In this document: in pieces, positions 1-6,871 of the stretch
How positions within the stretch are numbered: position 1 is the stretch's first letter
How the letters are laid out: every line of letters begins with the position of its first letter
Assembly: GCA_037132075.1 (NCBI GenBank)
Contig: JBAXPV010000049.1
Location: forward strand, 1-22,423
Reading direction: 5' to 3'
From: JBAXPV01 sp037132075
GTDB taxonomy: Bacteria > Bacteroidota > Bacteroidia > Bacteroidales > CAIXZF01
DNA length: 22,423 nt
Position numbers and translations under genes: made by a program
The notes under the pieces: model-generated
Databases searched by the model: none
What the model saw: only the letters and a program-made list of their open reading frames with translations
What the model was told of the DNA's origin: nothing

Positions 1-54
1 CTTTAGGAGCAGCAGTCTTTGCAGCAGCTTTAGGAGCAGCAGTCTTTGCAGCAG
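1..54. repeat. 27-bp perfect tandem repeat, two copies, coding
   Basis: Positions 1-27 and 28-54 are identical. In the minus-strand gene each copy encodes one nine-residue unit made of Ala, Lys, Thr and Pro (AAAKTAAPK type). The array may continue beyond the window edge. Such units tend to expand and contract by slippage, so tail length may vary between strains. Confidence 0.9.
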
Positions 55-322
55 CAGCTTTTGTTGTGAATGCAGAGTTTAAAACCTTTTTCATCATTGT
101 TGGGCTGGCTGCTTTTGCTAAATCTTCAGACAGTGATTTTTCACCGAAAACATCTTTAATCCAATTCGAAAAATCATTCCGGTGTGAAGTCACATGATGT
201 GAAAATACATCTTCTGACATATGATGAATTTCTTCGTATAATTCTTTAACGCTACTAATTACTTTGCCAGTGCAAAGGTGAAAAGCCAAACTTTTCTCAA
301 CAGATTTCTCTAACTTGTTCAT
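1..322 (-). CDS. DUF5752-like protein with Lys/Ala/Pro-rich tail (partial, 3' end outside window)
   Basis: The gene starts at the ATG whose first base is 322 and runs off the left edge, leaving about 106 codons. Residues 1-75 form a compact, His-rich domain (FHLCTGK at 14-20, then EEIHHMSEDVFSHHV, RNDFSNWIKDVFGE, LAKA). This pattern resembles the DUF5752 family, in which a short helical domain carries a conserved H...NDF.NWI core; no biochemical role is known to me. From about residue 85 the sequence becomes low-complexity and basic, built of AAAKTAAPK units like histone H1 or bacterial H1-like tails, so nucleic-acid binding is conceivable but inferred. There is no signal peptide, so it is probably cytoplasmic. 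A TAnnTTTG promoter lies about 35 bp upstream. The family call comes from remembered motifs and is moderate. Confidence 0.6.
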   Translation of the reverse strand, partial: MNKLEKSVEKSLAFHLCTGKVISSVKELYEEIHHMSEDVFSHHVTSHRNDFSNWIKDVFGEKSLSEDLAKAASPTMMKKVLNSAFTTKAAAAKTAAPKAAAKTAAPK

Positions 323-355
323 TTTGAATAATATTAATTTCTACTAAATTCGGTG

Positions 356-386
356 CAAAATTAATAAGTCTAAATAAACTTAACAA
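356..386 (-). promoter_or_regulatory. Bacteroidota-type promoter for the DUF5752-like gene
   Basis: On the minus strand TAATTTTG (363 to 356) matches the TAnnTTTG -7 consensus, and TTG (386 to 384) lies 20 nt upstream as the -33 element. Transcription would start near 350, about 28 nt before the ATG at 322. Confidence 0.65.
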
Positions 387-451
387 GACTCTTTGATTAA
401 GATTCTGTTAAAAAATCTAAAAAAACGCCTTATAAACTGATTGTGGAGCTA

Positions 452-1093
452 TTATGGAGCCAGACGACAGAGATTCCAGCTCGAGTTTTTAATAAAATTA
501 TAAGCGAAGCGATCGTGCAGCCTGCTTTCCCTACCTTGCCAAAACTCAAAATAATCAGGAATTAATAGAAATCCGCCCCAATCCTGGGGTCTGGGCACTG
601 TATTTTCTTGAAATTCAAGTGTTCTCGCTTTCATCTGTGACTCAATAACACTCCTGCTTTCAATTACCTGGCTCTGAGGAGAAACCCAGGCTCCTATCTG
701 GCTTTCCCTTGGCCGGGATGCGAAATAAGCATCAGATTCTTGTTCAGAAAGTTTCACAATAGAACCTTCAATTCTTACCTGGCGTTCAAGCTCCTTCCAA
801 AAAAACAACAGACTTGCCTGAGGATTTGCTAACAATTCCTGCGCTTTCCGACTGTAATAATTCGTAAAAAACTGAAACCCGTCATTGTTAAAACCTTTTA
901 GCAAAGCCATCCTTACAGAAGGGCGCCCTGATAAAGCGGCAGTCGCAACAGCCATGGCAGTGGGCTCAGGCACTTCTGAATTTAAAGCCTGATCCATCCA
1001 GACAGCGAACTGTTCAAAAGGATTGTGATCAAGATCTGCTTCATGCAAAACTCCTTTAATATAATCCATTCGGATCGAGGCAATATGCTTCAT
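452..1093 (-). CDS. pdxH: Pyridoxamine/pyridoxine 5'-phosphate oxidase
   Basis: FMN-dependent oxidase (EC 1.4.3.5) that converts pyridoxine or pyridoxamine 5'-phosphate to pyridoxal 5'-phosphate, the last step of vitamin B6 synthesis and salvage, in the cytosol. The 213-residue length is typical. Visible family features are NPFEQF near 24-29, the FMN-binding stretch RMALLKGF...FFTNYYSRKAQEL (61-87), RQVRIEG (104-110), SRPRESQIGAW (126-136) and the C-terminal substrate/FMN segment WQGRESRLHDRF (185-196), ending in the characteristic RLAP. The ATG at 1093 gives the expected N-terminus. It is the last gene of the 4323-to-452 minus-strand cluster, 17 nt after the SUI1-like gene, so it is probably co-transcribed. 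I see no convincing terminator after it. Confidence 0.95.
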   Translation of the reverse strand: MKHIASIRMDYIKGVLHEADLDHNPFEQFAVWMDQALNSEVPEPTAMAVATAALSGRPSVRMALLKGFNNDGFQFFTNYYSRKAQELLANPQASLLFFWKELERQVRIEGSIVKLSEQESDAYFASRPRESQIGAWVSPQSQVIESRSVIESQMKARTLEFQENTVPRPQDWGGFLLIPDYFEFWQGRESRLHDRFAYNFIKNSSWNLCRLAP

Positions 1094-1110
1094 AAAGTAT
1101 CCATTAAAAT

Positions 1111-1446
1111 TTAACCTCCGGCTTTTTTTGCTTTAAAACCAGCGGCTGTCAATGCCTGAAGAACCTTTTCACGATGATCGCCTTGTAATAATATTTCACC
1201 ATCTTTCACACTTCCACCAGTACCACACTGTGTTTTAAGCTTTCTGCCGATCTCCGAAAGTTCGGCATCCGGCCCGACAAAACCCTTAATCAAGGTAACG
1301 ACTTTACCGCCCCTGTGATTTTTTTCCAGCCAAATCCGTAATTCTTGCTGCTTTGAAGAAAGAGAAGTGGCAGAAGGAGTTTCTTCATATTTAAAATCCG
1401 GATTTGTACTGTAGACTATTCCACCAGTGTTTTTTTTCGATGACAT
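1111..1446 (-). CDS. yciH: eIF1/SUI1-like translation factor (YciH family)
   Basis: Small cytosolic protein of 111 residues in the eIF1/SUI1 superfamily; bacterial YciH-type members are thought to influence initiation-codon fidelity, but their role is poorly defined. The SUI1 domain fills the C-terminal half: KVVTLIKGFVG, LSEIGRKLKTQCGTGGSVKDG and ILLQGDHREKV..L...GFKAKKAGG, with the basic CGTGGSVK loop typical of the family. The N-terminus (MSSKKNTGGIVYSTNPDF) matches the usual bacterial extension. I chose the ATG at 1446 rather than the TTG at 1455, because the TTG would overlap the preceding kinase gene and adds only MIV. The start is five bases past the kinase stop, consistent with coupled expression. 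pdxH follows 17 nt downstream. Confidence 0.9.
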   Translation of the reverse strand: MSSKKNTGGIVYSTNPDFKYEETPSATSLSSKQQELRIWLEKNHRGGKVVTLIKGFVGPDAELSEIGRKLKTQCGTGGSVKDGEILLQGDHREKVLQALTAAGFKAKKAGG

Positions 1447-1451
1447 GACAA

Positions 1452-2339
1452 TCAAGGGATTATTACATTTAATGAGGAGGCATTAATGGCAACTTCCAGG
1501 TTGCCTGTGATGCTTTTAGGATCACCATCCAGGTTTACTGTCTTTTCTTCAGTACAAAATATTTTTATCACTTTGGCTTTGACAATCTCAACATCTTTGA
1601 GTTTGCCGATTTGATTCGTAAACAGAAGGTACGCCATCAAAGGCATTCTATAAATTGGAGGCTTCCCAACTATGCAAACGTCAAGAAAACCATCATCAAC
1701 AGAAGCTTCAGGAGCTATTTTTGTTTTGTATCCATACTGGTCTGAATTTGCAAATGAAATAAACAAGGCATCACGGCTTATATCCTGACCGTCAATATTC
1801 AGCTTATAAGGACGGACCTGGTAGGTGACAAATTCCCTCAGGATCAGGCGAAGATAGGTCCAAAAACCGCGCTTCCTGCTTCCTGCAAATTTCCTGGCAA
1901 TAGTAGCATCAAAGCCAATTCCGGCAATGGAAATAAAAAAGAGGCCATTGACCGCTGCTGTGTCTATTTGTTGACTATGAGATTGATTAAGAATTTGTAC
2001 AGCCTTTGGGGGAGACAAGGGAATATTTAAATGATTCGCAAGTCCATTGCCTGAACCCATGGGTACAATTCCTAAACTTACCTGTGTTCCTACCAACTGC
2101 CCTGCAACCTCATTTACTGACCCGTCTCCACCCACAGCAACGACTATCTCTGCACCAGATGCGACCGCTGTTGCTGCTAATGCAGCGCCATGACCAGCAT
2201 ACTCTGTAAACAAAAAATGACTCTCATATTTTGAATGATCGATTTCGCGACTAATGATTTCTTCAATCCGATGCTTCTTGCGAACCCCGGAAATTGGATT
2301 TATAATAAAAACAATGTTTTTTTTTCGCCCGGCTGTCAT
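1452..2339 (-). CDS. Diacylglycerol kinase-family lipid kinase (YegS/DgkB/BmrU type)
   Basis: Soluble or membrane-associated ATP-dependent lipid kinase with a DAGK catalytic domain, probably phosphorylating diacylglycerol or a related lipid. Seen directly from the chosen start: the nucleotide-binding loop NPISG (14-18), the GGDGS motif (70-74, usually GGDGT) and PMGSGNGLA (93-101). The C-terminal half has the family's beta-sandwich, including ISIAGIGFDA and DDGFLDVCIVGKP. The open frame extends to a TTG at 2405, overlapping the upstream gene, but the ATG at 2339 gives 295 residues beginning just before the first core strand (KKNIVFIINP) and is preferred. It lies 37 nt after the LtaS-like gene; the pairing with a lipid headgroup transferase suggests a shared lipid function, which is inference. 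The exact substrate cannot be read from sequence. Confidence 0.9.
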   Translation of the reverse strand: MTAGRKKNIVFIINPISGVRKKHRIEEIISREIDHSKYESHFLFTEYAGHGAALAATAVASGAEIVVAVGGDGSVNEVAGQLVGTQVSLGIVPMGSGNGLANHLNIPLSPPKAVQILNQSHSQQIDTAAVNGLFFISIAGIGFDATIARKFAGSRKRGFWTYLRLILREFVTYQVRPYKLNIDGQDISRDALFISFANSDQYGYKTKIAPEASVDDGFLDVCIVGKPPIYRMPLMAYLLFTNQIGKLKDVEIVKAKVIKIFCTEEKTVNLDGDPKSITGNLEVAINASSLNVIIP

Positions 2340-2376
2340 CTCATCCAACAATTTTATCTGTCTGTTATTTGCAGGT

Positions 2377-4323
2377 CTATTTTCCAGGAACAAGACGATT
2401 TTCAATCATCCGTTGGTTATATTGTTGAATTACAGCCTTTAGGAACTGTTCAATTGCGTGAAAACCGGCAGGCTTCTGACCAATAATATTATAATGTTGC
2501 ATCGGGTCAGTTTTGATGTTATACAACTCTTTGCTTTGCACTCCATCAAAAACCAGGGCATAATCCCCATATAGAAAGAAATAAGAATTATTGAGATAAC
2601 TCAAGGCAAAACCCTTTTCTGAAGGATCGAACACAGAGCGTCCAAAAGCCAGGTAAGGCTTGTCATATCCCAGGAATTGCAAAACAGATGGCATGATATC
2701 TGCCTGCTGCACAGGGCTGCCTGAGCGTCCATTCAGCGTAAAACCTGGCCGGTAAAAGATGATAGGCACGCTGTACATCCCAAGCCTGGTTTTATAATAT
2801 TCATCAAAAGCTTCAGAAGTATGGTCAGCTGTAATCACAAACAAAGTGTTTTTAAAATATGCTTGTTTTGAGGCAGTCTGAAAAAATCGTTTTAGCGCAT
2901 AATCAGTATAAGAAATCGATTCTTCAATTGGCAACTTCCCTTGTGGAAATTTACCTTTATATTTCTCAGGAATTGTATAGGGATGATGCGAAGACAAGGT
3001 AAAAACTGCACTCACGAAGGGTTGTTGTGTTTTTGAGAGCTTCAAAGCAAAATATTGCAAAAAAGGCTCATCGTAAATCCCCCATTGACCGTCGTAATCG
3101 TTATCATTGTTGTATTCATTGCGTCCGTAATAATTCTCAAAACCAGCCATTTTCGTGAAGTCATTGAAGTTCATGGTCCCATTGCTTCCTCCATGGTAAA
3201 ATGACGAGGTATAGCCTTTTGTTTTAAGCAAATTTGCCAGGCTGCAAAATGAATTCCCTGAAAATGAAGACGTGATAAAATCATTATTCATTAATGTCGG
3301 CAAACTAGCCAATACAGCGGGGATTCCTTCGATGGATCGTTTCCCGTTGGCGAAACCCTTATAGGAAAGACTTTGCCCGATCAGTGAATCCAGGAAGGGC
3401 GTAAATTTCTTTTTTTGTTGGTTTGGAGACTGATAACACAAGGCTCCGATATGTTCAGTAGAGAACGATTCCAGGATAATCACCACAACATTTAACCTAT
3501 TTCCTGGAGTACTATCAAAAGAACCAATGGGTTTTGGCAATTTTACAGGATTATAGGCCGCAATGAGGCTAGCAGAATCCGCAAAAAAGTTCACCTCCTT
3601 AACTTCTCTATTCCCCATGGTTTTTATGATAGAAAAGGGAGTATTCAGGACAAGCGGGAGATTAGCCGGTGAAGCATATTGACCAGCGGAGATCAGGGTT
3701 ATTGGTTTTAGTTGCATTCCGCCACGGATCGCAATGACACTTAAAACGGATAAAGCAAAAAAAGACAACAGCTGTTTTAATGCATAACCCATGATCACAC
3801 GTCCTTCCAGTCGCTTATTAAAGGCAATAAAAAGAAAAGTCAATAATACTGAAAGGAGGATGAGTAAAAGTACAGCATACCAGAAATCAATGAGATACTG
3901 AGGAATCAGATGCAGCAAATCATTTCCACCAGCCTTCATATAATTGAAGATATCGCCTGTCATCCTTTTTCCTGAAAAGGGAAAATAAGCGGTATCAGCG
4001 AGATTAAGCATGAAAGCCAAACTATTGGGAATAACAAAACTCAGCAGGCGGATCATCCGAAAAGCGCGGTGCTCACGAAATGTCAGTGGAAATACATTCA
4101 GGATAATAAACAACAAGTTGAACATTACCATGGCTGACAAGTCAAACCTAAGCCCGCCAAAAAAAATCCCCCAAAATTCGCCTTTTGAAAAGTGATCAAA
4201 CAGGGACAGGTTGAAGAAGTAAAGGCAAAGACGGGTAAACAACCATCCAAACAGGCTTACTGCAAGAAGGTATATTGTCTGAAGAAATGGCTTAAAGGAA
4301 TGGTATTGAGGTAGTTTTGTCAA
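2377..4323 (-). CDS. LtaS-like phosphoglycerol/phosphoethanolamine transferase (sulfatase fold, membrane)
   Basis: Inner-membrane protein of the alkaline phosphatase/sulfatase superfamily, closest in layout to LtaS/MdoB-type enzymes: about five N-terminal membrane helices and an extracytoplasmic catalytic domain. Counting from an ATG at 4389 (subtract 22 for the preferred start), metal and active-site residues are E307 in IILESFS, S352 in GKRSIEG (Thr in LtaS), and D522/H523 in ITADHTS; FYHGGSNG and SSHHPY match LtaS substrate-pocket histidine motifs. It probably transfers a phospholipid headgroup to an envelope acceptor, inferred. Start: the ATG at 4389 lies in the intrinsic terminator of the upstream gene, so its first 12 codons are terminator hairpin and U-tract. 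I prefer the TTG at 4323, just before the first helix; TTG at 4350 is also possible. The lipid kinase gene follows. Confidence 0.85.
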   Translation of the reverse strand: MTKLPQYHSFKPFLQTIYLLAVSLFGWLFTRLCLYFFNLSLFDHFSKGEFWGIFFGGLRFDLSAMVMFNLLFIILNVFPLTFREHRAFRMIRLLSFVIPNSLAFMLNLADTAYFPFSGKRMTGDIFNYMKAGGNDLLHLIPQYLIDFWYAVLLLILLSVLLTFLFIAFNKRLEGRVIMGYALKQLLSFFALSVLSVIAIRGGMQLKPITLISAGQYASPANLPLVLNTPFSIIKTMGNREVKEVNFFADSASLIAAYNPVKLPKPIGSFDSTPGNRLNVVVIILESFSTEHIGALCYQSPNQQKKKFTPFLDSLIGQSLSYKGFANGKRSIEGIPAVLASLPTLMNNDFITSSFSGNSFCSLANLLKTKGYTSSFYHGGSNGTMNFNDFTKMAGFENYYGRNEYNNDNDYDGQWGIYDEPFLQYFALKLSKTQQPFVSAVFTLSSHHPYTIPEKYKGKFPQGKLPIEESISYTDYALKRFFQTASKQAYFKNTLFVITADHTSEAFDEYYKTRLGMYSVPIIFYRPGFTLNGRSGSPVQQADIMPSVLQFLGYDKPYLAFGRSVFDPSEKGFALSYLNNSYFFLYGDYALVFDGVQSKELYNIKTDPMQHYNIIGQKPAGFHAIEQFLKAVIQQYNQRMIENRLVPGK

Positions 4324-4347
4324 GAAGAAATATGGATTGTTGAAAAT

Positions 4348-4355
4348 CAAAGGTA
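4348..4355 (-). promoter_or_regulatory. Possible -7 promoter element for the LtaS-like gene
   Basis: TACCTTTG on the minus strand matches TAnnTTTG exactly and sits immediately after the upstream terminator's U-tract. Transcription would begin near 4340, leaving a short leader before the TTG at 4323. No good -33 element is seen, so this is tentative. Confidence 0.4.
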
Positions 4356-4356
4356 C

Positions 4357-4386
4357 AAAAAAAAGAGGCACCCGCAGGCGCCTCTT
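4357..4386 (-). terminator. Intrinsic terminator of the DUF5011-type lipoprotein gene
   Basis: On the minus strand an eight-pair stem (GAGGCGCC with GGTGCCTC, one G-T pair) encloses a TGCG loop and is followed by eight T. Two A-T pairs extend the stem. It starts about 22 nt after the stop codon at 4409. Confidence 0.92.
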
Positions 4387-4408
4387 CATTTCAATGCAAA
4401 AAAGGAAA

Positions 4409-5089
4409 TTAGAATTTCGTTAAAGTAGCAACACCATTGTCAGCGCCACCGCCGGTAGCAAGATAAGTTGCTGTATAGCTAAAGGTCTTCAGTGATTTGG
4501 ATGCGCCATCATACGTACCTGATCCGGTAATTTTAGCTTCCCAACCAGCTGCCATCCCAGAAGGTGTTTGTTCAGGAATAGTGATAACACCAGCATCGAT
4601 CGTGGCGGAAACAACAACAGGATTTCCGAATCCACCAAAATTCTTGATAACAATAGTCCTCCACCAGGATCCGGGAGTTGCAGATGAGTCAACTTCAATA
4701 TCATAAGTATATGTTCCGGCATTTTTACCGGTAACAACATCACTTACATGGTAATTACCAGCGAGTTTGGCAGTTTTAACATAAACTGACCTGAAGGCTG
4801 ATGCTTCATTACCGGCTTTGTCTGCAACTTTATAAGTTAGCATGTACATGCCAACCTGATTGACATTCACTGTGCCAATAACAGTAACACTGGTAGTAAT
4901 AACACCATCTTTATCATCGTTGGCGGTATAGCCAGGTTCAGTATACGTTGAACCAAGATTTAAATAAATAGCAGTATCACCTTTCAAAGTGACGGTAGGA
5001 GCTGTAGTATCATCCTTTGTACAGGAAGAAAAAGTGACCATACCAAATCCAAGGGCAGCCATTGCAAAAACTACGAGAAAACGTTTCAT
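4409..5089 (-). CDS. Lipoprotein with DUF5011-like Ig domain
   Basis: 226-residue lipoprotein. The signal peptide ends at a lipobox with Cys23 (FSSC), followed by TKDD, so it should be exported and lipidated, probably at the outer membrane or surface. Residues about 29-105 form one Ig-like domain of the DUF5011 (Cry22-like) type: a beta-rich start (APTVTLKGD), the hallmark YTEPGYTANDDKDG, then VGMYMLTYKVADKAGNEASAFRSVYV. The C-terminal half (110-226) is beta-rich with repeated Gly/Thr strands and resembles the second domain of Bacteroides BT_2262-like proteins; I do not know a function. It is a single-gene unit with its own promoter (5157-5189) and a strong terminator. Adhesion or binding is a guess from the Ig domain alone. 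Confidence 0.85.
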   Translation of the reverse strand: MKRFLVVFAMAALGFGMVTFSSCTKDDTTAPTVTLKGDTAIYLNLGSTYTEPGYTANDDKDGVITTSVTVIGTVNVNQVGMYMLTYKVADKAGNEASAFRSVYVKTAKLAGNYHVSDVVTGKNAGTYTYDIEVDSSATPGSWWRTIVIKNFGGFGNPVVVSATIDAGVITIPEQTPSGMAAGWEAKITGSGTYDGASKSLKTFSYTATYLATGGGADNGVATLTKF

Positions 5090-5156
5090 AAGATTTTAAT
5101 TTTAGGTTAGTTTTGAAAAAATATATCTTTGTTATTAAGACTGTTTAAAAATCGCG

Positions 5157-5189
5157 CAAAATTAATCATTTTTGGCAAACAAAAGACAA
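5157..5189 (-). promoter_or_regulatory. Promoter of the DUF5011-type lipoprotein gene
   Basis: On the minus strand TAATTTTG (5164 to 5157) fits TAnnTTTG; TTG (5189 to 5187) lies 22 nt upstream as a possible -33 element. The 5' leader to the ATG at 5089 would be about 60 nt. It overlaps the plus-strand promoter at 5171-5204. Confidence 0.6.
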
Positions 5190-5204
5190 CTTTATTTACC
5201 TTTG
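5171..5204 (+). promoter_or_regulatory. Promoter of the Ala/Lys-rich lipoprotein gene
   Basis: TTTG at 5171-5174 and TACCTTTG at 5197-5204, separated by 22 nt, fit the Bacteroidota -33/-7 pattern. Transcription would start near 5210, about 33 nt before the ATG at 5243. Confidence 0.65.
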
Positions 5205-5242
5205 CGCCAGATTTTACAAACCTCAAATCAAAAATAAAGACC

Positions 5243-5575
5243 ATGAAAAAATTACTGTCATTATTCCTTGTTGCCGGAATGTTTGCCTTCATTGCATGCG
5301 GACCAAGTGCTGAAGAAAAAGCTGCAAAAGAAAAAGCATATAACGATTCAATTGCTGCTGTAAACCAAAAACATGTTGAAGATTCCCTGGCCACTATTGA
5401 GAAAGTCAAAGCTGATTCTGTCGCTGCTGCTGCTTTAAAACAGCACGTTGCTGATTCTATCGCTGCTGTTGAGGCTGCTGCAAAAGCCAAACCTGCTAAA
5501 AAAGCAACAAAAGCTACGCCAAAAGCCGAACCAACCAAGAGTCCTTCCAGACCAGGTGCCACGAAAGTGAAATAA
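5243..5575 (+). CDS. Small Ala/Lys-rich lipoprotein with helical repeats
   Basis: 110-residue lipoprotein. The signal peptide ends in FAFIAC with Cys19, followed by GPSAEEK. The mature part is almost entirely helical and charged, with four DS(I/L/V)A units at residues 35, 47, 58 and 71, spaced 11-13 residues apart, which suggests a repeated alpha-helix or coiled coil. The last 35 residues are a Lys/Ala/Pro/Thr-rich tail (KAKPAKKATKATPKAEP) that is probably disordered and may contact peptidoglycan or other anionic polymer; that is inference. I chose the ATG at 5243 because it gives a clean lipoprotein signal and follows a good promoter; the open frame extends upstream to 5129 but that part covers the promoter. 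It is monocistronic with a perfect terminator. Function unknown. Confidence 0.85.
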   Translation: MKKLLSLFLVAGMFAFIACGPSAEEKAAKEKAYNDSIAAVNQKHVEDSLATIEKVKADSVAAAALKQHVADSIAAVEAAAKAKPAKKATKATPKAEPTKSPSRPGATKVK

Positions 5576-5580
5576 TTTTA

Positions 5581-5607
5581 AAAGGGGGCGCTGCCCCCTT
5601 TTTTTTT
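5581..5607 (+). terminator. Intrinsic terminator
   Basis: Perfect nine-pair stem (AAAGGGGGC with GCCCCCTTT), three-base loop GCT, and a run of nine T from 5599, beginning five bases after the lipoprotein stop codon. It separates the lipoprotein gene from the citrate lyase genes only 34 nt before their first ATG. Confidence 0.95.
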
Positions 5608-5641
5608 GCCCCTTCATGATCTTAAATACTTAAATACAAAC

Positions 5642-6871
5642 ATGGAACACAAAGTGGAAAAAACAGCTTCAGCCGGAAACAAAGGAAAAGGGATCCGCTC
5701 CGATTGCTTCGTCAGCATTGAACTTAGACAGGAATCCGGCTTGATCGTCAACTTACAGAGTAAAGTCGATGTCATGTATGGCAACAGTATCCATGAACTG
5801 GCTCTTGAAATATTACATCATTTCGGAATTCAACACGCGATTCTTACTATTGAAGATAACGGTGCCCTGCCCTTTGTGCTCGCAGCAAGAATTGAAGCTT
5901 CAATCAAACAGATTATAGATATTGACATAGAATACCTTCCTGCATTCTTGCCCGAAAACTCATATACAACAATAAAAGAAGCGCAGCGGGTTTCAAGGCT
6001 TTACCTCCCTGGGAACACACCCAGCCTGATGATCAATGCGGGTTTACATAAACCCAATGGGATCATTCTAGACCTGGAAGATGCTGTTGCCCCTGCCAAG
6101 AAATTTGAAGCCAGCTTTCTCGTCCGCAACGCCTTGCGAGCACTTGATTTTTATGGGGTGGAGCGTATGGTCAGGATCAATCAGATCCCAAGGGGACTTG
6201 ATGACCTCGACTTCATCATTCCTCATAACGTCAACCTCATCCTGATTCCAAAATGTGAAAACAAGGAACAAATCTGGTTGGTCAATGAAAAGATTGACAT
6301 CCTTCGAAAGAAACATCACATTCGCAATTCGGTTTGGCTGATGCCAATTATTGAGTCTGCTGAAGGTGTTGTGAACTGTTACGACATCGCCAAAGCCTCC
6401 GACAACATCGTTGCCATGGCGATTGGTCTTGAAGACCTGACAGCCGACCTGGGCACCCGCAGAACTTTTGAAGGGAATGAAACTTACTTTTCCCGAAGTA
6501 AAGTAGTTATTGCTTGCCGGGCTGCTGGAATTCAGCCCATTGATTCTGTTTTCAGCGACATCGCTGATATGGATGCCCTGAAAGAAAATGTACGACGGTC
6601 AAAATCCCTTGGATTTGATGGAATGGGCTGTATTCATCCCCGACAGATCAGAGTAATCCACGAGAACTATGCACCTGATTCAATCGAAATTGAAAAGGCA
6701 AAGAAGATTGTCATTGCATTCATGGAAGCTGAAAAGAAAGGACTTGGCGTCGTTTCCCTCGGAACGAAGATGATTGACCCGCCTGTGGTAAAACGCGCTC
6801 AGAAAACAATTAATCTCGCTCTTGCAATGAACAAAATACCCACTAACTGGATTGAGGAGGAAATAGCATGA
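5642..6871 (+). CDS. citDE: Citrate lyase ACP-beta subunit fusion (CitD-CitE)
   Basis: Bifunctional cytosolic subunit of citrate lyase. Residues 1-100 are the gamma subunit/acyl carrier protein CitD: the RSDC motif puts Ser20 at the usual attachment site of the phosphoribosyl-dephospho-CoA group, followed by LQSKVDVMYGNSI and DNGALPFVLAARIEAS. Residues about 113-405 are the beta subunit CitE (HpcH/HpaI-type TIM barrel, citryl-ACP cleavage to acetyl-ACP and oxaloacetate): SRLYLPGN, GIILDLEDAV (140-149), RMVRIN, LIPKCEN, PIIESAEGV and GFDGMGCIHPRQI. CitD and CitE are separate genes in the classical enterobacterial system, so this is a fusion. The ATG at 5642 gives 409 residues; the upstream TTG at 5606 lies in the terminator. 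It overlaps citF by four bases. No clear promoter is seen after the terminator. Confidence 0.9.
   Translation: MEHKVEKTASAGNKGKGIRSDCFVSIELRQESGLIVNLQSKVDVMYGNSIHELALEILHHFGIQHAILTIEDNGALPFVLAARIEASIKQIIDIDIEYLPAFLPENSYTTIKEAQRVSRLYLPGNTPSLMINAGLHKPNGIILDLEDAVAPAKKFEASFLVRNALRALDFYGVERMVRINQIPRGLDDLDFIIPHNVNLILIPKCENKEQIWLVNEKIDILRKKHHIRNSVWLMPIIESAEGVVNCYDIAKASDNIVAMAIGLEDLTADLGTRRTFEGNETYFSRSKVVIACRAAGIQPIDSVFSDIADMDALKENVRRSKSLGFDGMGCIHPRQIRVIHENYAPDSIEIEKAKKIVIAFMEAEKKGLGVVSLGTKMIDPPVVKRAQKTINLALAMNKIPTNWIEEEIA
6855..6860 (+). promoter_or_regulatory. Shine-Dalgarno for citF
   Basis: AGGAGG inside the last codons of citDE, seven bases before the citF ATG at 6868, supports that start and translational coupling. 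Strong SD sequences are uncommon in this phylum. Confidence 0.7.

Noticed and set aside
1..54. CRISPR-like direct repeat
   Set aside because: The 27-bp repeats are contiguous without spacers and in frame with a coding sequence.
423..451. Terminator after pdxH
   Set aside because: T-rich sequence is present on the minus strand but there is no convincing stem before it.
5107..5562. Open frame on the minus strand, Ala/Phe-rich, opposite the small lipoprotein
   Set aside because: It is the antisense of a GCT/GCA-rich coding sequence; it crosses both promoters and has no family signature.
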